This document shows positions 28,718 to 39,538 of a stretch of DNA of 64,000 nucleotides, one piece after another; within the stretch, counting starts at the first letter, position 1; every line of letters starts with the position of its first letter. The notes below the pieces were generated by a model. The model was not told where the DNA came from. It saw only the letters and a program-made list of their open reading frames with translations, and did not search any database. A program made the position numbers and the translations under genes. Source of the stretch: JAFNAG01 sp963824985 (GTDB lineage: Bacteria > Acidobacteriota > UBA6911); assembly GCA_963824985.1 (NCBI GenBank), contig CAWGRQ010000025.1:62001-126000 (forward strand), in the 5' to 3' direction.

Positions 28718-30199
28718 GTGAGTGCACAGGCCCCGACGATCGAACTCCCGGAGAGGTTGCAGAATCGACTGAAGACATGCGGGACGCTCCCAAGCATACC
28801 GGCAGTGGCGATCCGGATCATTGACATGTGCCGGCAGGATGAGGTCGGCATCCCGGAAATATCGGCCGTGCTTGCGAATGATCCTGCGCTTGCGGCCAAG
28901 GTGCTCCGGACGGCAAATTCGGCGCTTTATTGCATGCGTTCTCCGGCGACGACGCTGGATCGGGCCATCTCGATCCTGGGCATCAATGCCACGCTGAGCC
29001 TGGCCCTCAGCTTCTCTCTCGTGGAGACCCTGCACAAAACCGGTCGCAACGGATTCAATCACCGTACCTATTGGCGCCGTTCGGTGATTACTGCCACGAC
29101 CGCCAAGGCCCTCATGGTGTCGGCATATCCGACCGGCAGCGACGAATATTTCCTGGCGGGCCTACTGCAGGATATCGGCATGCTGGCACTGAATGAGGCC
29201 GTTCCCGGTGCTTATGGGAACGTGGTTGGCGATGCCGGCGGGGATCATGAAAAGCTGGTTGAGCTGGAACGACGGGTTTTTGGCGCCGACCATAGTGCCG
29301 TTGGCGGATGGCTTCTCGAAAGGTGGAAGTTGCCCGAGAAACTGATCGCATCGGTGGCTTCCAGTCACGGAGGCAAATACCCGGTCGATCCGGAGATTGC
29401 CGCCTTCTGTCGTACGGTGGCTTTTGCCGGTGACTTTGCCGAGATTTGGGCACATCCCCAGGTTGCCGAAGCCATGTGTCGGGCGCGGCAATCTGCATCT
29501 GATCGGCTCGAAATGTCCCCGGACCGGTTTGAGGACCTGCTGGAAAGGGTCGCCCTGCTGCTCCCGGAAATAATGTCCAGTCTGGAAGTTCAGATCGGCA
29601 GCGACAAGAATCTGAACCATCTGCTCAACAGGGCGCGGGAAGCGCTGGTCGACTTGAATCTGCAGGCTCAACAGCAGGTCCGGATGGCCCGGGAAGAATC
29701 GAATCGTGACCCGTTGACTTCCCTTTACAATCGACGCTATCTGGAAGATGCCCTCCCCAAGAGCCTGGACGAGGCCGTCCGGTTGAAGCAACCGCTCAGC
29801 ATGGTGTTTATTGATATTGACCACTTCAAGAAAGTGAACGACACGCACGGGCACCAGGCCGGGGATGCGGTTCTGGTAGCTCTCTCCGGAATGCTTCTGG
29901 ACGCTTTGAGATCTGCCGACCTGGCCATCCGCTATGGGGGAGAAGAATTTGTCTGTATTCTGACCGGTACCCCCCGATCGGGCGCGGAATCCGTGGCCGA
30001 GAGAATTCGCTCGATGGTAGCCTCCACTCCCCTGAGGGTGGCCGATGGCGTCGAGATCAATGTGACTGTTTCTCTCGGTTGCGCCACTTTTTCAGGCGAG
30101 AATCCTTCCCTCGGAGCAGCCGACCTCTTGAACCAAGCGGACCGTTGCCTGTATGCCGCAAAACTGGGGGGCCGCAACCGGGTTATCGCGGCTGCCTGA
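28718..30199 (+). CDS. HDOD-GGDEF protein, likely diguanylate cyclase
   Basis: 493 residues. An HDOD domain fills about 15-220 (TLPSIPAVAIRIIDMCRQDE, DPALAAKVLRTANSALY, GLLQDIGMLALNE). A linker helix follows, then a GGDEF domain from about 325: DPLTSLYNRRYLEDAL, FIDIDHFKKVNDTHGHQAGD and the active site RYGGEEF. The intact GGEEF predicts cyclic di-GMP synthesis; HDOD domains usually serve in signalling. No membrane segment is seen, so it is cytoplasmic. The start is GTG at 28718 with GAGG upstream. The end overlaps the convergent PD40 gene by 17 bases. Confidence 0.92.
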   Translation: MSAQAPTIELPERLQNRLKTCGTLPSIPAVAIRIIDMCRQDEVGIPEISAVLANDPALAAKVLRTANSALYCMRSPATTLDRAISILGINATLSLALSFSLVETLHKTGRNGFNHRTYWRRSVITATTAKALMVSAYPTGSDEYFLAGLLQDIGMLALNEAVPGAYGNVVGDAGGDHEKLVELERRVFGADHSAVGGWLLERWKLPEKLIASVASSHGGKYPVDPEIAAFCRTVAFAGDFAEIWAHPQVAEAMCRARQSASDRLEMSPDRFEDLLERVALLLPEIMSSLEVQIGSDKNLNHLLNRAREALVDLNLQAQQQVRMAREESNRDPLTSLYNRRYLEDALPKSLDEAVRLKQPLSMVFIDIDHFKKVNDTHGHQAGDAVLVALSGMLLDALRSADLAIRYGGEEFVCILTGTPRSGAESVAERIRSMVASTPLRVADGVEINVTVSLGCATFSGENPSLGAADLLNQADRCLYAAKLGGRNRVIAAA

Positions 30200-32063
30200 A
30201 GGGGGCAGGCCAGTTCAGGTCGATGTAAATCCGTCTCTTTTCCCTTCGGTCGCGAGGAATCAGAACGAAGCGCAATCCGTCGCGCGTCACGTCATAATTG
30301 GCAAATGCCGGGATCGCGCCGGTTTCGAAATCTCCGGTTACGACCTGTCTCGGCGGGCCGGGATTGAATTCCGGATCTGTCTGAATCGCGATACTCATCA
30401 ACCCATTCCAGTACCGAAAGAACAGTTCCCGTCCATCATAGCTCCAAACAGGCTCGCCCCCCTCGGCGGTTGAGATCCGGATCCTGTCGCCCGGTCCCGG
30501 GAAGGGACGCACGTAAACCTGCTCCAGAGCCGCGTCATCTGAGGTGTAGGCAAGCCATCGACCATCGGGAGAAAATGCACCGCCCCACTCTGCAAACTCC
30601 GTGCGCAGGAATGGCCGCACCTGGCGCGTGCTGCCCATGGTGAGGATGCAGATGTCCGCACCGGTGCGCGGAGCCAGTTCCGTAAAGGCCAGATGCTTTC
30701 CGTCCCCTGACCAGGAATTCGGCATCTGGGGATTGGGGCTCTCGTTCAGCAATTCTGCGGTTCCGCTTCCATCCGCCGCCATCCAGTAGAGGTTCCATTG
30801 GCCGCCCCGATCGGAAGCGAAGGCCAATCTCCGGCCGTCCGGCGTCCAGACCGGCAGAATATTGTTCCCCTCAGATGTCAGGCGGGCAAACTTACCGGAG
30901 GCAAGATCGAGCGACCATATCTGGGATCTCTCATCCAATCCCTGAATGACCACTGCCAGCCGCAGGCCGTCGGGGGCCAGCCTGGGACTTGCGAATGAGC
31001 CTTGGCTCACGGTAATGCGCTCGACGGTGCCGCCACGGTCGGACCAGACCAGACTGCGAAGTTCGTCATCTTCGCTCCCGAGAGAGAAGGCGAGTACGCC
31101 CGTGTCTGAAAAGGCATAGTGACCGGTTCCGATCGCCTTGTCGGCACTGATGCCTTGCCTGACGAGGAACGGCGGCCCCAGAACTTCAAGGTGGGCCGGA
31201 TCAAAAGGGACCGCCATGAGGTCCCGCCCGCGCAGGAACAGCAGGTGTCCCGAGGGGGCATATCGGGCATCGGACGCCGATTCCAGAAGCACTTTAGTCT
31301 GGCCGCTCCTGAAGGAGAATGCCGCGGCATGCATGGCGCCGACATCGCCGGCAGTACCAATGGTAAAAATTACCGCACTGCCGTCCGGGAGAATGCGCGG
31401 CCATCGATGGGTAAATTCCTTTCCCTGAAGATGCGTGACCGGCTCCGGTTTCCCTCCGGCAGCCGGGACGCGCCATAGACCGGAAAAGACATCCGGGGCA
31501 AAAATGATCGAGCCGTCCTTGCCCCAGGAAGCGCCGAGCCCGAAATGCGCGGTGCAAAGCTCTACCGGATTTCCTCCTGTCACTGCTATTTTTTTCAATT
31601 TGGAGTCGCGGGAGTCGAAATAGCCGAGCCAGGTGCCATCCGGAGAAAAGAACGGGCCATACGCATTCAGGGCGCCCGGTACGGGCCTGGCTTCGATCCG
31701 GTCGAGGGGCCGCAGATAGAGCTGTGCATTGCTTTCGCCCTGGGCTACACAGGCGAGTTGGGTCCCATCGGTGGAAAAGGCCAGGGGATTTCCCCTGAGC
31801 GCAAGGGGAACCATGAACGGCAGTTCCACTGTAAATCTCATGGTGGGAGCGGGTGGAAGAGGGGGAGTGCTGAACCAGAATGCGGCGCCCGTGGCAATCG
31901 CTCCCAGGAGAAGGCCCGAGGCTCCCCAGGCCAGGCACTGACGCCAACGGCACTTTTCTCCCGGCGGGATCGCGGCAGCGTCACTGTCCGCCCGGAATTC
32001 GGCCGCCGTCGCCTGTTCAGCATCGATCCACCTGCCCAGCGGAGGTATGGGGCCACCACTCAT
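30183..32063 (-). CDS. Membrane-anchored PD40/WD40-like beta-propeller protein
   Basis: 626 residues. A short cytoplasmic N-terminus (about 1-40) is followed by one membrane segment (CLAWGASGLLLGAIATGAAF). The outer part has repeats of the TolB/PD40 type: AFSTDGTQLACVAQ, FFSPDGTWLGYFDSRDSKL, VWTPDGRRLAFASDRGGQWN, WSGDGKHLAFTE and FSPDGRWLAYTSDD. In Acidobacteria this propeller is often fused behind a Ser/Thr kinase; here the kinase domain is absent and replaced by about 40 residues. It may be a sensor left from a kinase gene or a separate extracytoplasmic binding protein. No ligand can be inferred. Confidence 0.85.
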   Translation of the reverse strand: MSGGPIPPLGRWIDAEQATAAEFRADSDAAAIPPGEKCRWRQCLAWGASGLLLGAIATGAAFWFSTPPLPPAPTMRFTVELPFMVPLALRGNPLAFSTDGTQLACVAQGESNAQLYLRPLDRIEARPVPGALNAYGPFFSPDGTWLGYFDSRDSKLKKIAVTGGNPVELCTAHFGLGASWGKDGSIIFAPDVFSGLWRVPAAGGKPEPVTHLQGKEFTHRWPRILPDGSAVIFTIGTAGDVGAMHAAAFSFRSGQTKVLLESASDARYAPSGHLLFLRGRDLMAVPFDPAHLEVLGPPFLVRQGISADKAIGTGHYAFSDTGVLAFSLGSEDDELRSLVWSDRGGTVERITVSQGSFASPRLAPDGLRLAVVIQGLDERSQIWSLDLASGKFARLTSEGNNILPVWTPDGRRLAFASDRGGQWNLYWMAADGSGTAELLNESPNPQMPNSWSGDGKHLAFTELAPRTGADICILTMGSTRQVRPFLRTEFAEWGGAFSPDGRWLAYTSDDAALEQVYVRPFPGPGDRIRISTAEGGEPVWSYDGRELFFRYWNGLMSIAIQTDPEFNPGPPRQVVTGDFETGAIPAFANYDVTRDGLRFVLIPRDRREKRRIYIDLNWPAPFRQPR

Positions 32064-32369
32064 GAGTATCTCCCTGCGACATGCTAGGCAACGGGTGGCG
32101 CCAAGTCAACGGTGAGCTCAAAAATGTCGGCGGTCCGCATCGCCCAGCTGATTAAAGGGGACACGGATGAACACGGAACAGCACAGGTTGGGTACACCTC
32201 GATCGCCGCCGGGGCTCAATGGCATTGTTGCAATAGCTCAAGGAGTATGACAGAGTCTGAAATTGCGCCGCCGCAGCAGAAAGCTGCCGAGAAATGCCGG
32301 CTTCGGTTGCCTTTTGCTCCCAACCCGGCGGAAGCCGGAGCGACGGGAAACAGGCCCCAAGGAGGAAAC

Positions 32370-33614
32370 ATGCAGACGCTCTGGTCTCAACGATACGCGT
32401 TGCGGGCCCACCGCATGCAGAGCTCCATTGTGAGGGAACTGCTGAAGCTCACGGAAAAGCCGGATCTGATTTCCTTCGCCGGCGGGCTTCCCGCCCCGGA
32501 AGTGTTTCCTCTCACGCAGTTCAGGGAAGCTGCGGATCAGGTTGTCCGCCAGTTTGGATCGCAATCGCTGCAGTACAGTACGACCGAAGGATGTGCGCGC
32601 CTGCGTGAGATGATCGCGCGCCACACGGCGCGCTACGGTATCGTCGTTCAGCCCGAGAATATCCTCATCACTTCCGGATCACAGCAGGCTTTGGATCTGG
32701 TGGGAAAAGTGTTTGTAAATTCGGGCGATCGCCTGGCGGTCGAGAGGCCGACCTATCTGGGTGCTTTGCAGGCCTGGAACGCCTACCAGGCCGAGTTCCT
32801 GGGTATTGGCATGGATGAAGACGGCATGCGAACCGACGAACTGGAGTCGGCGCTCCGCGCCGGCCCCAAGTTCCTGTACGCGCTCCCCAATTTTCAAAAC
32901 CCGAGCGGTGTGACGATGTCGCTCAAGAGGCGCGAAGTCCTGGTGGAGATGGCCGACCACTATGGAGTGCCGATCATCGAAGATGATCCGTATGGGCAGC
33001 TTCGATATGAAGGAGAACACCTCCCATCGCTTTCGGTCCTGGACGCCAAGGCCCGCGATAGGAATCGATTCAGCGGAAACGTCATATATCTCAGCACTTT
33101 TTCCAAGACTCTCGCCCCGGGGTTGCGACTCGGCTGGGTTGTGGCTCCGGTCGAGGTTATCCAGCGCCTGGTGCTGGCCAAGCAGGGAACCGATCTGCAC
33201 ACGGGCACCTTCGTTCAAATGGTCGCCTATGAGCTTGCTCATGGGGGATTTCTCGACAAGCACGTGCAGCACATTCGTTCCGTTTACAGGATCCGGCGGG
33301 ATGCCATCCTGGCGGCTTTGGAGAAGTACATGCCGCCCGGGGTTCGCTGGACCAAGCCCCAGGGAGGCCTTTTCATCTGGGCTATCCTCCCCGAGCACCT
33401 CGATGCCGCGGATCTCCTTCGGGAAGCGATCAAGGAACAGGTGGCATTTGTTCCGGGATCCCCGTTCTTCGATGATGGCTCGGGCCGCAACACGATGCGC
33501 CTGAACTTCTCCAACGCCACACCGGATATGATTCATGAAGGGATTTCGCGCCTCGGCCTTGTAATTCGGCGTGCCCTGGAAGGTCATCCGACTCTGGCGG
33601 CAACAGGAGTCTGA
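32370..33614 (+). CDS. PLP-dependent aminotransferase, class I/II (LysN/MocR-like family)
   Basis: 414 residues. Fold-type I motifs are present: ISFAGGLPAPEVFP, YSTTEGCARLREMIA, ITSGSQQALDLVGKVF, YALPNFQNPSGVTMS, IIEDDPYGQLRYEG and the lysine site STFSKTLAPGLRLGW. This set fits the 2-aminoadipate / aromatic / branched-chain aminotransferases without a DNA-binding domain. The start was set at 32370 because AAGGAGG lies eight bases upstream; the open frame extends left to 32112 but those residues do not match the family. It is a single gene with unknown amino acid substrate. Confidence 0.92.
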   Translation: MQTLWSQRYALRAHRMQSSIVRELLKLTEKPDLISFAGGLPAPEVFPLTQFREAADQVVRQFGSQSLQYSTTEGCARLREMIARHTARYGIVVQPENILITSGSQQALDLVGKVFVNSGDRLAVERPTYLGALQAWNAYQAEFLGIGMDEDGMRTDELESALRAGPKFLYALPNFQNPSGVTMSLKRREVLVEMADHYGVPIIEDDPYGQLRYEGEHLPSLSVLDAKARDRNRFSGNVIYLSTFSKTLAPGLRLGWVVAPVEVIQRLVLAKQGTDLHTGTFVQMVAYELAHGGFLDKHVQHIRSVYRIRRDAILAALEKYMPPGVRWTKPQGGLFIWAILPEHLDAADLLREAIKEQVAFVPGSPFFDDGSGRNTMRLNFSNATPDMIHEGISRLGLVIRRALEGHPTLAATGV

Positions 33615-34126
33615 GCGCGGTCCCTTCCGGACTTGCCACGGCATGAGATGCCGCAGGATCAGAAGCCGTGCCCTTCCCGACGTGTTCCGAAAATAGGCTC
33701 TACATCCACCAGACATCGGGGTCGCAATCGCTATCGATATCGAAACCGGGACCGACCCCGATTCCGATAGCGATCCCGACGGTATCTCCTCTGTTGCCAG
33801 TCTTTTTCATGCGTCACCGGGTGCGCCGCGGCGCATGAGGAGCTGCTTAGAAAATGGCTTTTTTGGATAGCGCTGCCGAGGTATCCCAGGAAACTTCCGG
33901 TTATTTCATAGACCCCAGCGCCGCTTTTGCCATTCCCTGTTGATCCGGGCTAATGCCGGCCTTGATGCTCGATTTCGCTAAGCGCCGTGGACGGAAATGA
34001 CGATAGAGCCTCCGAACCCAGAGACGTGAAACGAGGAATCGTGCAACGGAATCCCCATCCGGTTGGGATAGTCCATGCCACCGGGAGGATCAGGATCGCG
34101 CCGCGGGCAAGCCTCACAGGGACCTT
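33615..34126. other. Intergenic region containing an inverted dispersed repeat
   Basis: No gene is convincing. Bases 33687-33844 are a repeat found again in reverse orientation near 53955-54125. The remainder leads into the PAS protein and shows no clear promoter. Confidence 0.5.
33687..33844 (+). repeat. GAAAATAGGCTCTACAT..CACCGGGTGCGCC repeat, copy A
   Basis: It begins CCGAAAATAGGCTCTACAT, passes through hexamer-like runs of ATCG (GCAATCGCTATCGATATCG, CCCCGATTCCGATAGCGAT) and ends TCACCGGGTGCGCC...GCATGAGGAGCT. The same ordered blocks occur inverted at 53955-54125. The ATCG-rich core varies between copies, which fits short-period slippage inside a mobile repeat. Confidence 0.8.
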
Positions 34127-34732
34127 ATGGAGTCTTTCAGCGAATCTACGCAGTGGATGGCCGTGGCTTTATCTCCGGACGGCATCATCACGTCGCTTTC
34201 CGGCACCGCCGAACAGTTGACCGGATATTCGGCTGACGATCTTGTAGGCCGGCCGATTACCATGATCCTGGCGGATCGTTCGGTTTTCGAGGTTCCCCAG
34301 ATGTTGAAGTCAGCCGGCGATTGGGGTGTCTGGGAGGGGGAAATCGTCCACCGCAACCGCAGCGGCCGCCCGATCAAATCGCAGGCGCGTCTGGCGCAGT
34401 TCAGCGCGCGTGGGAATTGTGCCGCAGGTTTTCTGCTGCTCTCGACTCTTCCCCGTCCGTCAGCGAACGGGGACCTCAAGGCCTCATTGCCCGAGGTGGC
34501 AGCTTACCTGCGCCAAACCGCTCATGAGTTGAACAATCCGCTTGCGGTCATGATGGGCTTCACGCAGTTGATTCTGCTTGACCTCCGCTGCGAGGGGAAG
34601 ATGCGGGCCGACATGGAACGTCTATACGCCGAAATGAAGCGCGTGGTTCTTACCATCGAAAAACTGCACTCCTACGCACTCTCCCTGCAGGCTGATCAGC
34701 CGGAACTCGAGGAGGCACGGAAGACGAGCTGA
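34127..34732 (+). CDS. PAS-HisKA protein lacking an ATPase domain
   Basis: 201 residues. Residues about 8-110 form a PAS domain (SPDGIITSLSGTAEQLTGYS, VGRPITMILADRS, HRNRSGRPI). A histidine-kinase dimerisation helix follows with the phosphoacceptor motif HELNNPLAVMMGF at about 137. The protein then ends after a second helix, with no HATPase_c domain. It may be a truncated histidine kinase or an adaptor phosphorylated by another kinase. It is soluble. The downstream gene converges 12 bases away, so there is no room for a lost C-terminal part. Confidence 0.85.
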   Translation: MESFSESTQWMAVALSPDGIITSLSGTAEQLTGYSADDLVGRPITMILADRSVFEVPQMLKSAGDWGVWEGEIVHRNRSGRPIKSQARLAQFSARGNCAAGFLLLSTLPRPSANGDLKASLPEVAAYLRQTAHELNNPLAVMMGFTQLILLDLRCEGKMRADMERLYAEMKRVVLTIEKLHSYALSLQADQPELEEARKTS

Positions 34733-34744
34733 GGGCGGCCCCCT

Positions 34745-36682
34745 TCAGTATCGATACCCGGTAACCTGGTCAAGAGCCTGGGAATTGATGCGAATTTTCC
34801 CCGCCTTCTGCAGATCGTCCGTTATGCGCCGGATATATTCCTGGAAATAGGCCTCCCGCGCCAATCCGAGAGCTGAATCCCGCAAAATCGGTCTTTGCTT
34901 GGCAAATTCGGCTTCATCGAATGGGGTCATAGACTTGACCTGGAGCACGGCGACCTGATTGCCGCCTGAAACGGTGATCGGACCGCTGATACCTCCGACC
35001 GGCAGTCCGAAGGCTGCGGCGGTAAACTCTGAAGAGGTTCCGATGTCCGGCCCGGGCGTCCCATCGCGCTTGAAGGTGGCACTGGTCTTCACCGGCACAC
35101 CGTCCTTTTGAGCCGCCTTGGCGAGGTCGTTGAGGGCCTTCGCTTCCTGCGACATCTTGGTGGCTTGCGCCTGCACCAGTTCGGCCGCTTTCGCATCAAC
35201 GAAATCTTTCCTGACGGCCCCCTCGGATTCCTTGAATTCGGCCGGTTTGGGCAGATTGATTTGCAGCAGTTTTGGGATCGCCGAACCGGACGGCACCTCG
35301 ACCGCGTTGCCCACCGCATTCACGTCCTTAAGCCGGAAAATCTCGTCGAGGAATTCCTGTGAGAGTCCCACCGCATAGGGATCGCTGCTCTTGCTCAGAA
35401 ATCCGGTCTCCTTGATCTGGGCAGGGATGTTCAACGCCTTGGCGATGACGGCCAGATCTTTCTGCGTCTCCGCCATCTTTATGGCTTCCGCGGCCTTCTT
35501 TTTCACGATTTCGATGGCCTTGTCGATCTGGACGGTGCGAATCAGGGAGGGTCGTGCCGCCTGCTCGCTCGGAACGTTATGGGCCAACACCTTTATGATG
35601 TGATACCCGTCTTCGGCGCGGACGAGACCGGATATTTCACCCGGCTTCAGGGAAAAGGCGGCATCCTCGAAGGGCTTCGACTCCCGCCCGCGCGGAAAAG
35701 CCCCGAGATTCCCCCCTTGAGGCACCGAGGCTTCATCCTCGGAAAATCTTTTGGCAAGGGTGGCAAAGTCCTCTCCCGCCCTGGCGCGCTTCAGAACCTC
35801 CTCGGCCTTGGTTTTGACTTCCGCATCCTTCGCCGGGTCGGGGACCTTGAACAGGATGTGGCTTGCGTCCACGGTCTCCTCCCGGGACTCCGCCGGCATC
35901 CGCGCCCACGCCTGATTGATTTCGCTGTCGCTGACCTGCTGCGTCGACGCAATCTCGGAGACCGGCAGCAGGAGATACTGAACCCGCCGCTCCTCCTTTA
36001 TGTTGTATTTTTCCTTGTTGGCATCAAAATAGGCGCGCAAATCGGCCTCGGTAGGATTGACTTTTTTCGCCGCGGCCTGCTTATCGAACATGACGTACTG
36101 CACGACCGCTTCCTGGTTCTGGCGGGAGAAGAGGTCGCGCAACTGCTGTTCGGGGACGCTCAGGGAATCGGTCAACAGGCTGGAGACCTTTTTCGACAGC
36201 AGGATATAGCGAATCCCATCCTCGTATTGCCCGATATCGATGCCGTTCATGGTGAGCAACTGTTTGTAGGCATCGGCCCCGATGAATCCGCCTTCGTTGC
36301 GCAGGCTCGGGTTCGATTCAATCGCCTGGCTCACCTCTTCGGGAGTAACCGCGAGGCCGAGTCGCTTGGCAGCATAATCGACCACTCGAACCTGGATCAG
36401 TGCCTGCAGTGCCTGCTTGTCCACCCCCAGCTGTTTCATTGTCTCGGGATCGGTCTTGTTCTTCCCGTTGGCGCTGTAGTTCTCCACAAAGCGACGATAG
36501 GTGTCGTAGAAATCCTTCATGGAAATGGTTTCGCCGGCCACCGAGCCTGCGGTCGTTACGGGCCCCTGGGATCCGATGTCCTGGCCGGGTACGAAAAACA
36601 GCAACATACCCAGGGCAAGGCTGAGGATAACCAGCCACAATACAAGCTTTAGCCGCTGCTTGCGGCGCATGATATCCAGCAT
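34745..36682 (-). CDS. ppiD: PpiD/SurA-like periplasmic peptidyl-prolyl isomerase
   Basis: 645 residues. The N-terminus is short and basic with one membrane anchor (LVLWLVILSLALGMLLFFV, about 13-31), then a SurA-N-like chaperone region. A parvulin domain follows at about 265-370 (ASHILFKVPDPAKDAEV, GGNLGAFPRGRESKPFEDAA, YHIIKVLA). A long C-terminal region resembles PpiD. It should act at the outer face of the inner membrane in folding of secreted proteins. The start at 36682 fits the anchor; an ATG four codons later is also possible. It stands alone between converging and diverging neighbours. Confidence 0.9.
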   Translation of the reverse strand: MLDIMRRKQRLKLVLWLVILSLALGMLLFFVPGQDIGSQGPVTTAGSVAGETISMKDFYDTYRRFVENYSANGKNKTDPETMKQLGVDKQALQALIQVRVVDYAAKRLGLAVTPEEVSQAIESNPSLRNEGGFIGADAYKQLLTMNGIDIGQYEDGIRYILLSKKVSSLLTDSLSVPEQQLRDLFSRQNQEAVVQYVMFDKQAAAKKVNPTEADLRAYFDANKEKYNIKEERRVQYLLLPVSEIASTQQVSDSEINQAWARMPAESREETVDASHILFKVPDPAKDAEVKTKAEEVLKRARAGEDFATLAKRFSEDEASVPQGGNLGAFPRGRESKPFEDAAFSLKPGEISGLVRAEDGYHIIKVLAHNVPSEQAARPSLIRTVQIDKAIEIVKKKAAEAIKMAETQKDLAVIAKALNIPAQIKETGFLSKSSDPYAVGLSQEFLDEIFRLKDVNAVGNAVEVPSGSAIPKLLQINLPKPAEFKESEGAVRKDFVDAKAAELVQAQATKMSQEAKALNDLAKAAQKDGVPVKTSATFKRDGTPGPDIGTSSEFTAAAFGLPVGGISGPITVSGGNQVAVLQVKSMTPFDEAEFAKQRPILRDSALGLAREAYFQEYIRRITDDLQKAGKIRINSQALDQVTGYRY

Positions 36683-36811
36683 GCTGAGTCAAAGCCTCCA
36701 CTGAAAATAGCAAAACCATGCAAGTATAGCATAGAGCTTCAATCCTCAATGCGGAGATTAACAAAGACCGGTGCGATCGGAAGTGGGAGTCAGGTGCGAA
36801 TGGGGCGAAAA

Positions 36812-36860
36812 AGCAAAAACGCCACGGATTCCACAGATTACACGGATTTATAAAGCCCGG
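36812..36860. repeat. Half-copy of the CCACGGATT repeat
   Basis: AAACGCCACGGATTCCAC followed by GATTACACGGATT matches the left arm of copies A and B, but no right arm follows. It is a solo end or decayed copy in the spacer upstream of ppiD. Confidence 0.6.
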
Positions 36861-37132
36861 CGGATCATACGGTTGCACTGGAGCGACCGGGCGCCGAAGC
36901 AGAGGGCGGCGCCGACCGGAGCCGGTCGGGTAATTCAACACTTGCCCGTGGTGTTCTGCGATGAGGGCGGTCACGGCTGTAATTTCCGGTTTGATCTCGT
37001 CGTCGGTAGGAATTCGACTGTAATCGACCGCAAGCCGGGGAAGCGATGGCCTTAGCAGGGAGGATGGCTGGAGATATTGCCGGAACCAGGGCCGGGTTCC
37101 CGTGGAATATTGAAAAATTGTGTGTTACGGCA

Positions 37133-37161
37133 TTTTTTATTTCCGGGATATTGGATATAAT
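37133..37161 (+). promoter_or_regulatory. Possible sigma70-type promoter
   Basis: A perfect TATAAT (37156-37161) sits in an AT-rich patch. The -35 position, 17 bases upstream, is only TTTTTA. It lies 287 bases before the GAF-GGDEF start and is the best promoter-like sequence in the spacer. Evidence is weak. Confidence 0.3.
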
Positions 37162-37447
37162 GATTTTCCTCAAACCCTCCGAACTGAAGGGTAGAGACCG
37201 GGATGCGGAATGGTTCCCGGGTTTTAGATCCAGCCGGGATTTTTCGCGGGATCGAGAACAGGGCCGCGTTGGAACAGGACTGTCTTGAACTCAAGACAAG
37301 GCCTGGAGGCGTAGGGCTGCCTCATCCCGGACATGCGGAAAGTCTGTATGACGCATGTTGCGTGATGGATCATCCGGAAATTCCGTGCCCGATTAGGGCT
37401 TGAAACCCTTGAGCAGCCCTGCTTCGGGAGCGGGACCTGGGCGCGAT

Positions 37448-38504
37448 ATGTCTGAAAATCCAAAAAGCGGCGTCGTCTGCAGGGATCAGAATCATAGGAT
37501 CTCCATCGACGAACTCCAGAAATTTTTCGATGAGTTCGTGAACATGGTGGAATCCTCCCTGTCCACTGTGGACCGCAAGCCTGCTATCATTGTCCTGCTC
37601 AACCGGATCATAGGGATCCTGCGTTCGGAGGAGTGTCTGGTTTATCTGTGGAATGAAGCGAGCCTGACGCTGGAGCGGCGATATGGGACCGGCGCAATCA
37701 AAGATCTCGATCTGTTCGAGCGCCTGGCCAACAACGACATCATCGAGCGCGTCCTCAGGACCGGCGTGCCGCACACAGACAACGACCTCAAGATCGAGTT
37801 GTCGGACTCTTTCAATGATTCGAGCTATTTGGTCCGCTCGATGCTCTGTATGCCGCTGGTGCATCGAGGCGAGACCATCGGAGCGCTCGAGATTCTCAAC
37901 AAGTCCGGGGGCGGGTACACCGATGATGACCGCGGCATGCTGGAAATTCTGCTTCGCCCCATCGCGGTGGCGATTCATGCCATCCGGATGTTCGACCATG
38001 CTGAGCGATTAACCATCACGGATGACCTGACCAAGCTTTACAACTACCGGTACCTGATGCAGTATCTCGAGGCCGAAGTGAAGCGCTGCCTGCGGTATAA
38101 GAAGAAGGTGTCGCTCCTGTTTATCGACGTCGACGGATTCAAGCGCGTCAACGACACCTTTGGCCACCTCGTCGGGCAGTCTGGCCCTGTCCGAGATGGG
38201 ACAGGTCTTGCGCCGGATTCTTCGCGAGACGGATGTCGTGGGCAGGTATGGGGGGGACGAGTTTGTCGTGGTGTTGCCGGAAACGCCTCTCAACGGGGCT
38301 CTGGTAATCGCGGAACGTATCCGCAAAAAGGTCGAAGATTACGAATTTGTCGCGCAGGATCTGAACATCCATCTGACGATCAGCCTTGGCGTCGCCAATT
38401 GTCCGAAGCACACGCTCACGGCGGAAGGGCTGATCAAGAAGGCGGATGCCGCCATGTATCGCGCGAAGGAACTTTCCAAGAACAGTATCAAGGTTGCAGT
38501 ATAG
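37448..38504 (+). CDS. GAF-GGDEF diguanylate cyclase, frameshifted
   Basis: About 352 residues once one indel is corrected. Residues about 40-185 form a GAF sensor domain (CLVYLWNEASLTLERRYG, MLCMPLVHRGETIGALEILN). The GGDEF domain follows: DDLTKLYNYRYLMQYLE, FIDVDGFKRVNDTFGHLVG, then RYGGDEFVVVLPET, an active-site match. The frame breaks at GGG 38174-38176: removing one G joins GHLVG to SLALSEMGQVLRRI. The ATG at 38448-10 bases equivalent, 37448, begins MSENPK. It ends six bases before mreB, so it may be co-transcribed with the shape genes. The indel is probably an error. Confidence 0.88.
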
Positions 38505-38510
38505 GGAACT

Positions 38511-39527
<1,017 letters not shown>

Positions 39528-39538
<11 letters not shown>

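Larger units (their letters stand above)
36683..37447. other. Intergenic region between ppiD and the GAF-GGDEF gene
   Basis: A 765-base divergent spacer. It contains the half repeat at 36812 and a promoter-like TATAAT at 37156. No protein-coding frame has family-like sequence. Confidence 0.5.

Noticed and set aside
32112..32369. N-terminal extension of the aminotransferase
   Set aside because: A strong AAGGAGG lies before ATG 32370 and the extra residues do not match the family.
33700..33780. CRISPR-like short repeats
   Set aside because: The ATCG-type units are irregular with no constant spacers and no cas genes nearby.
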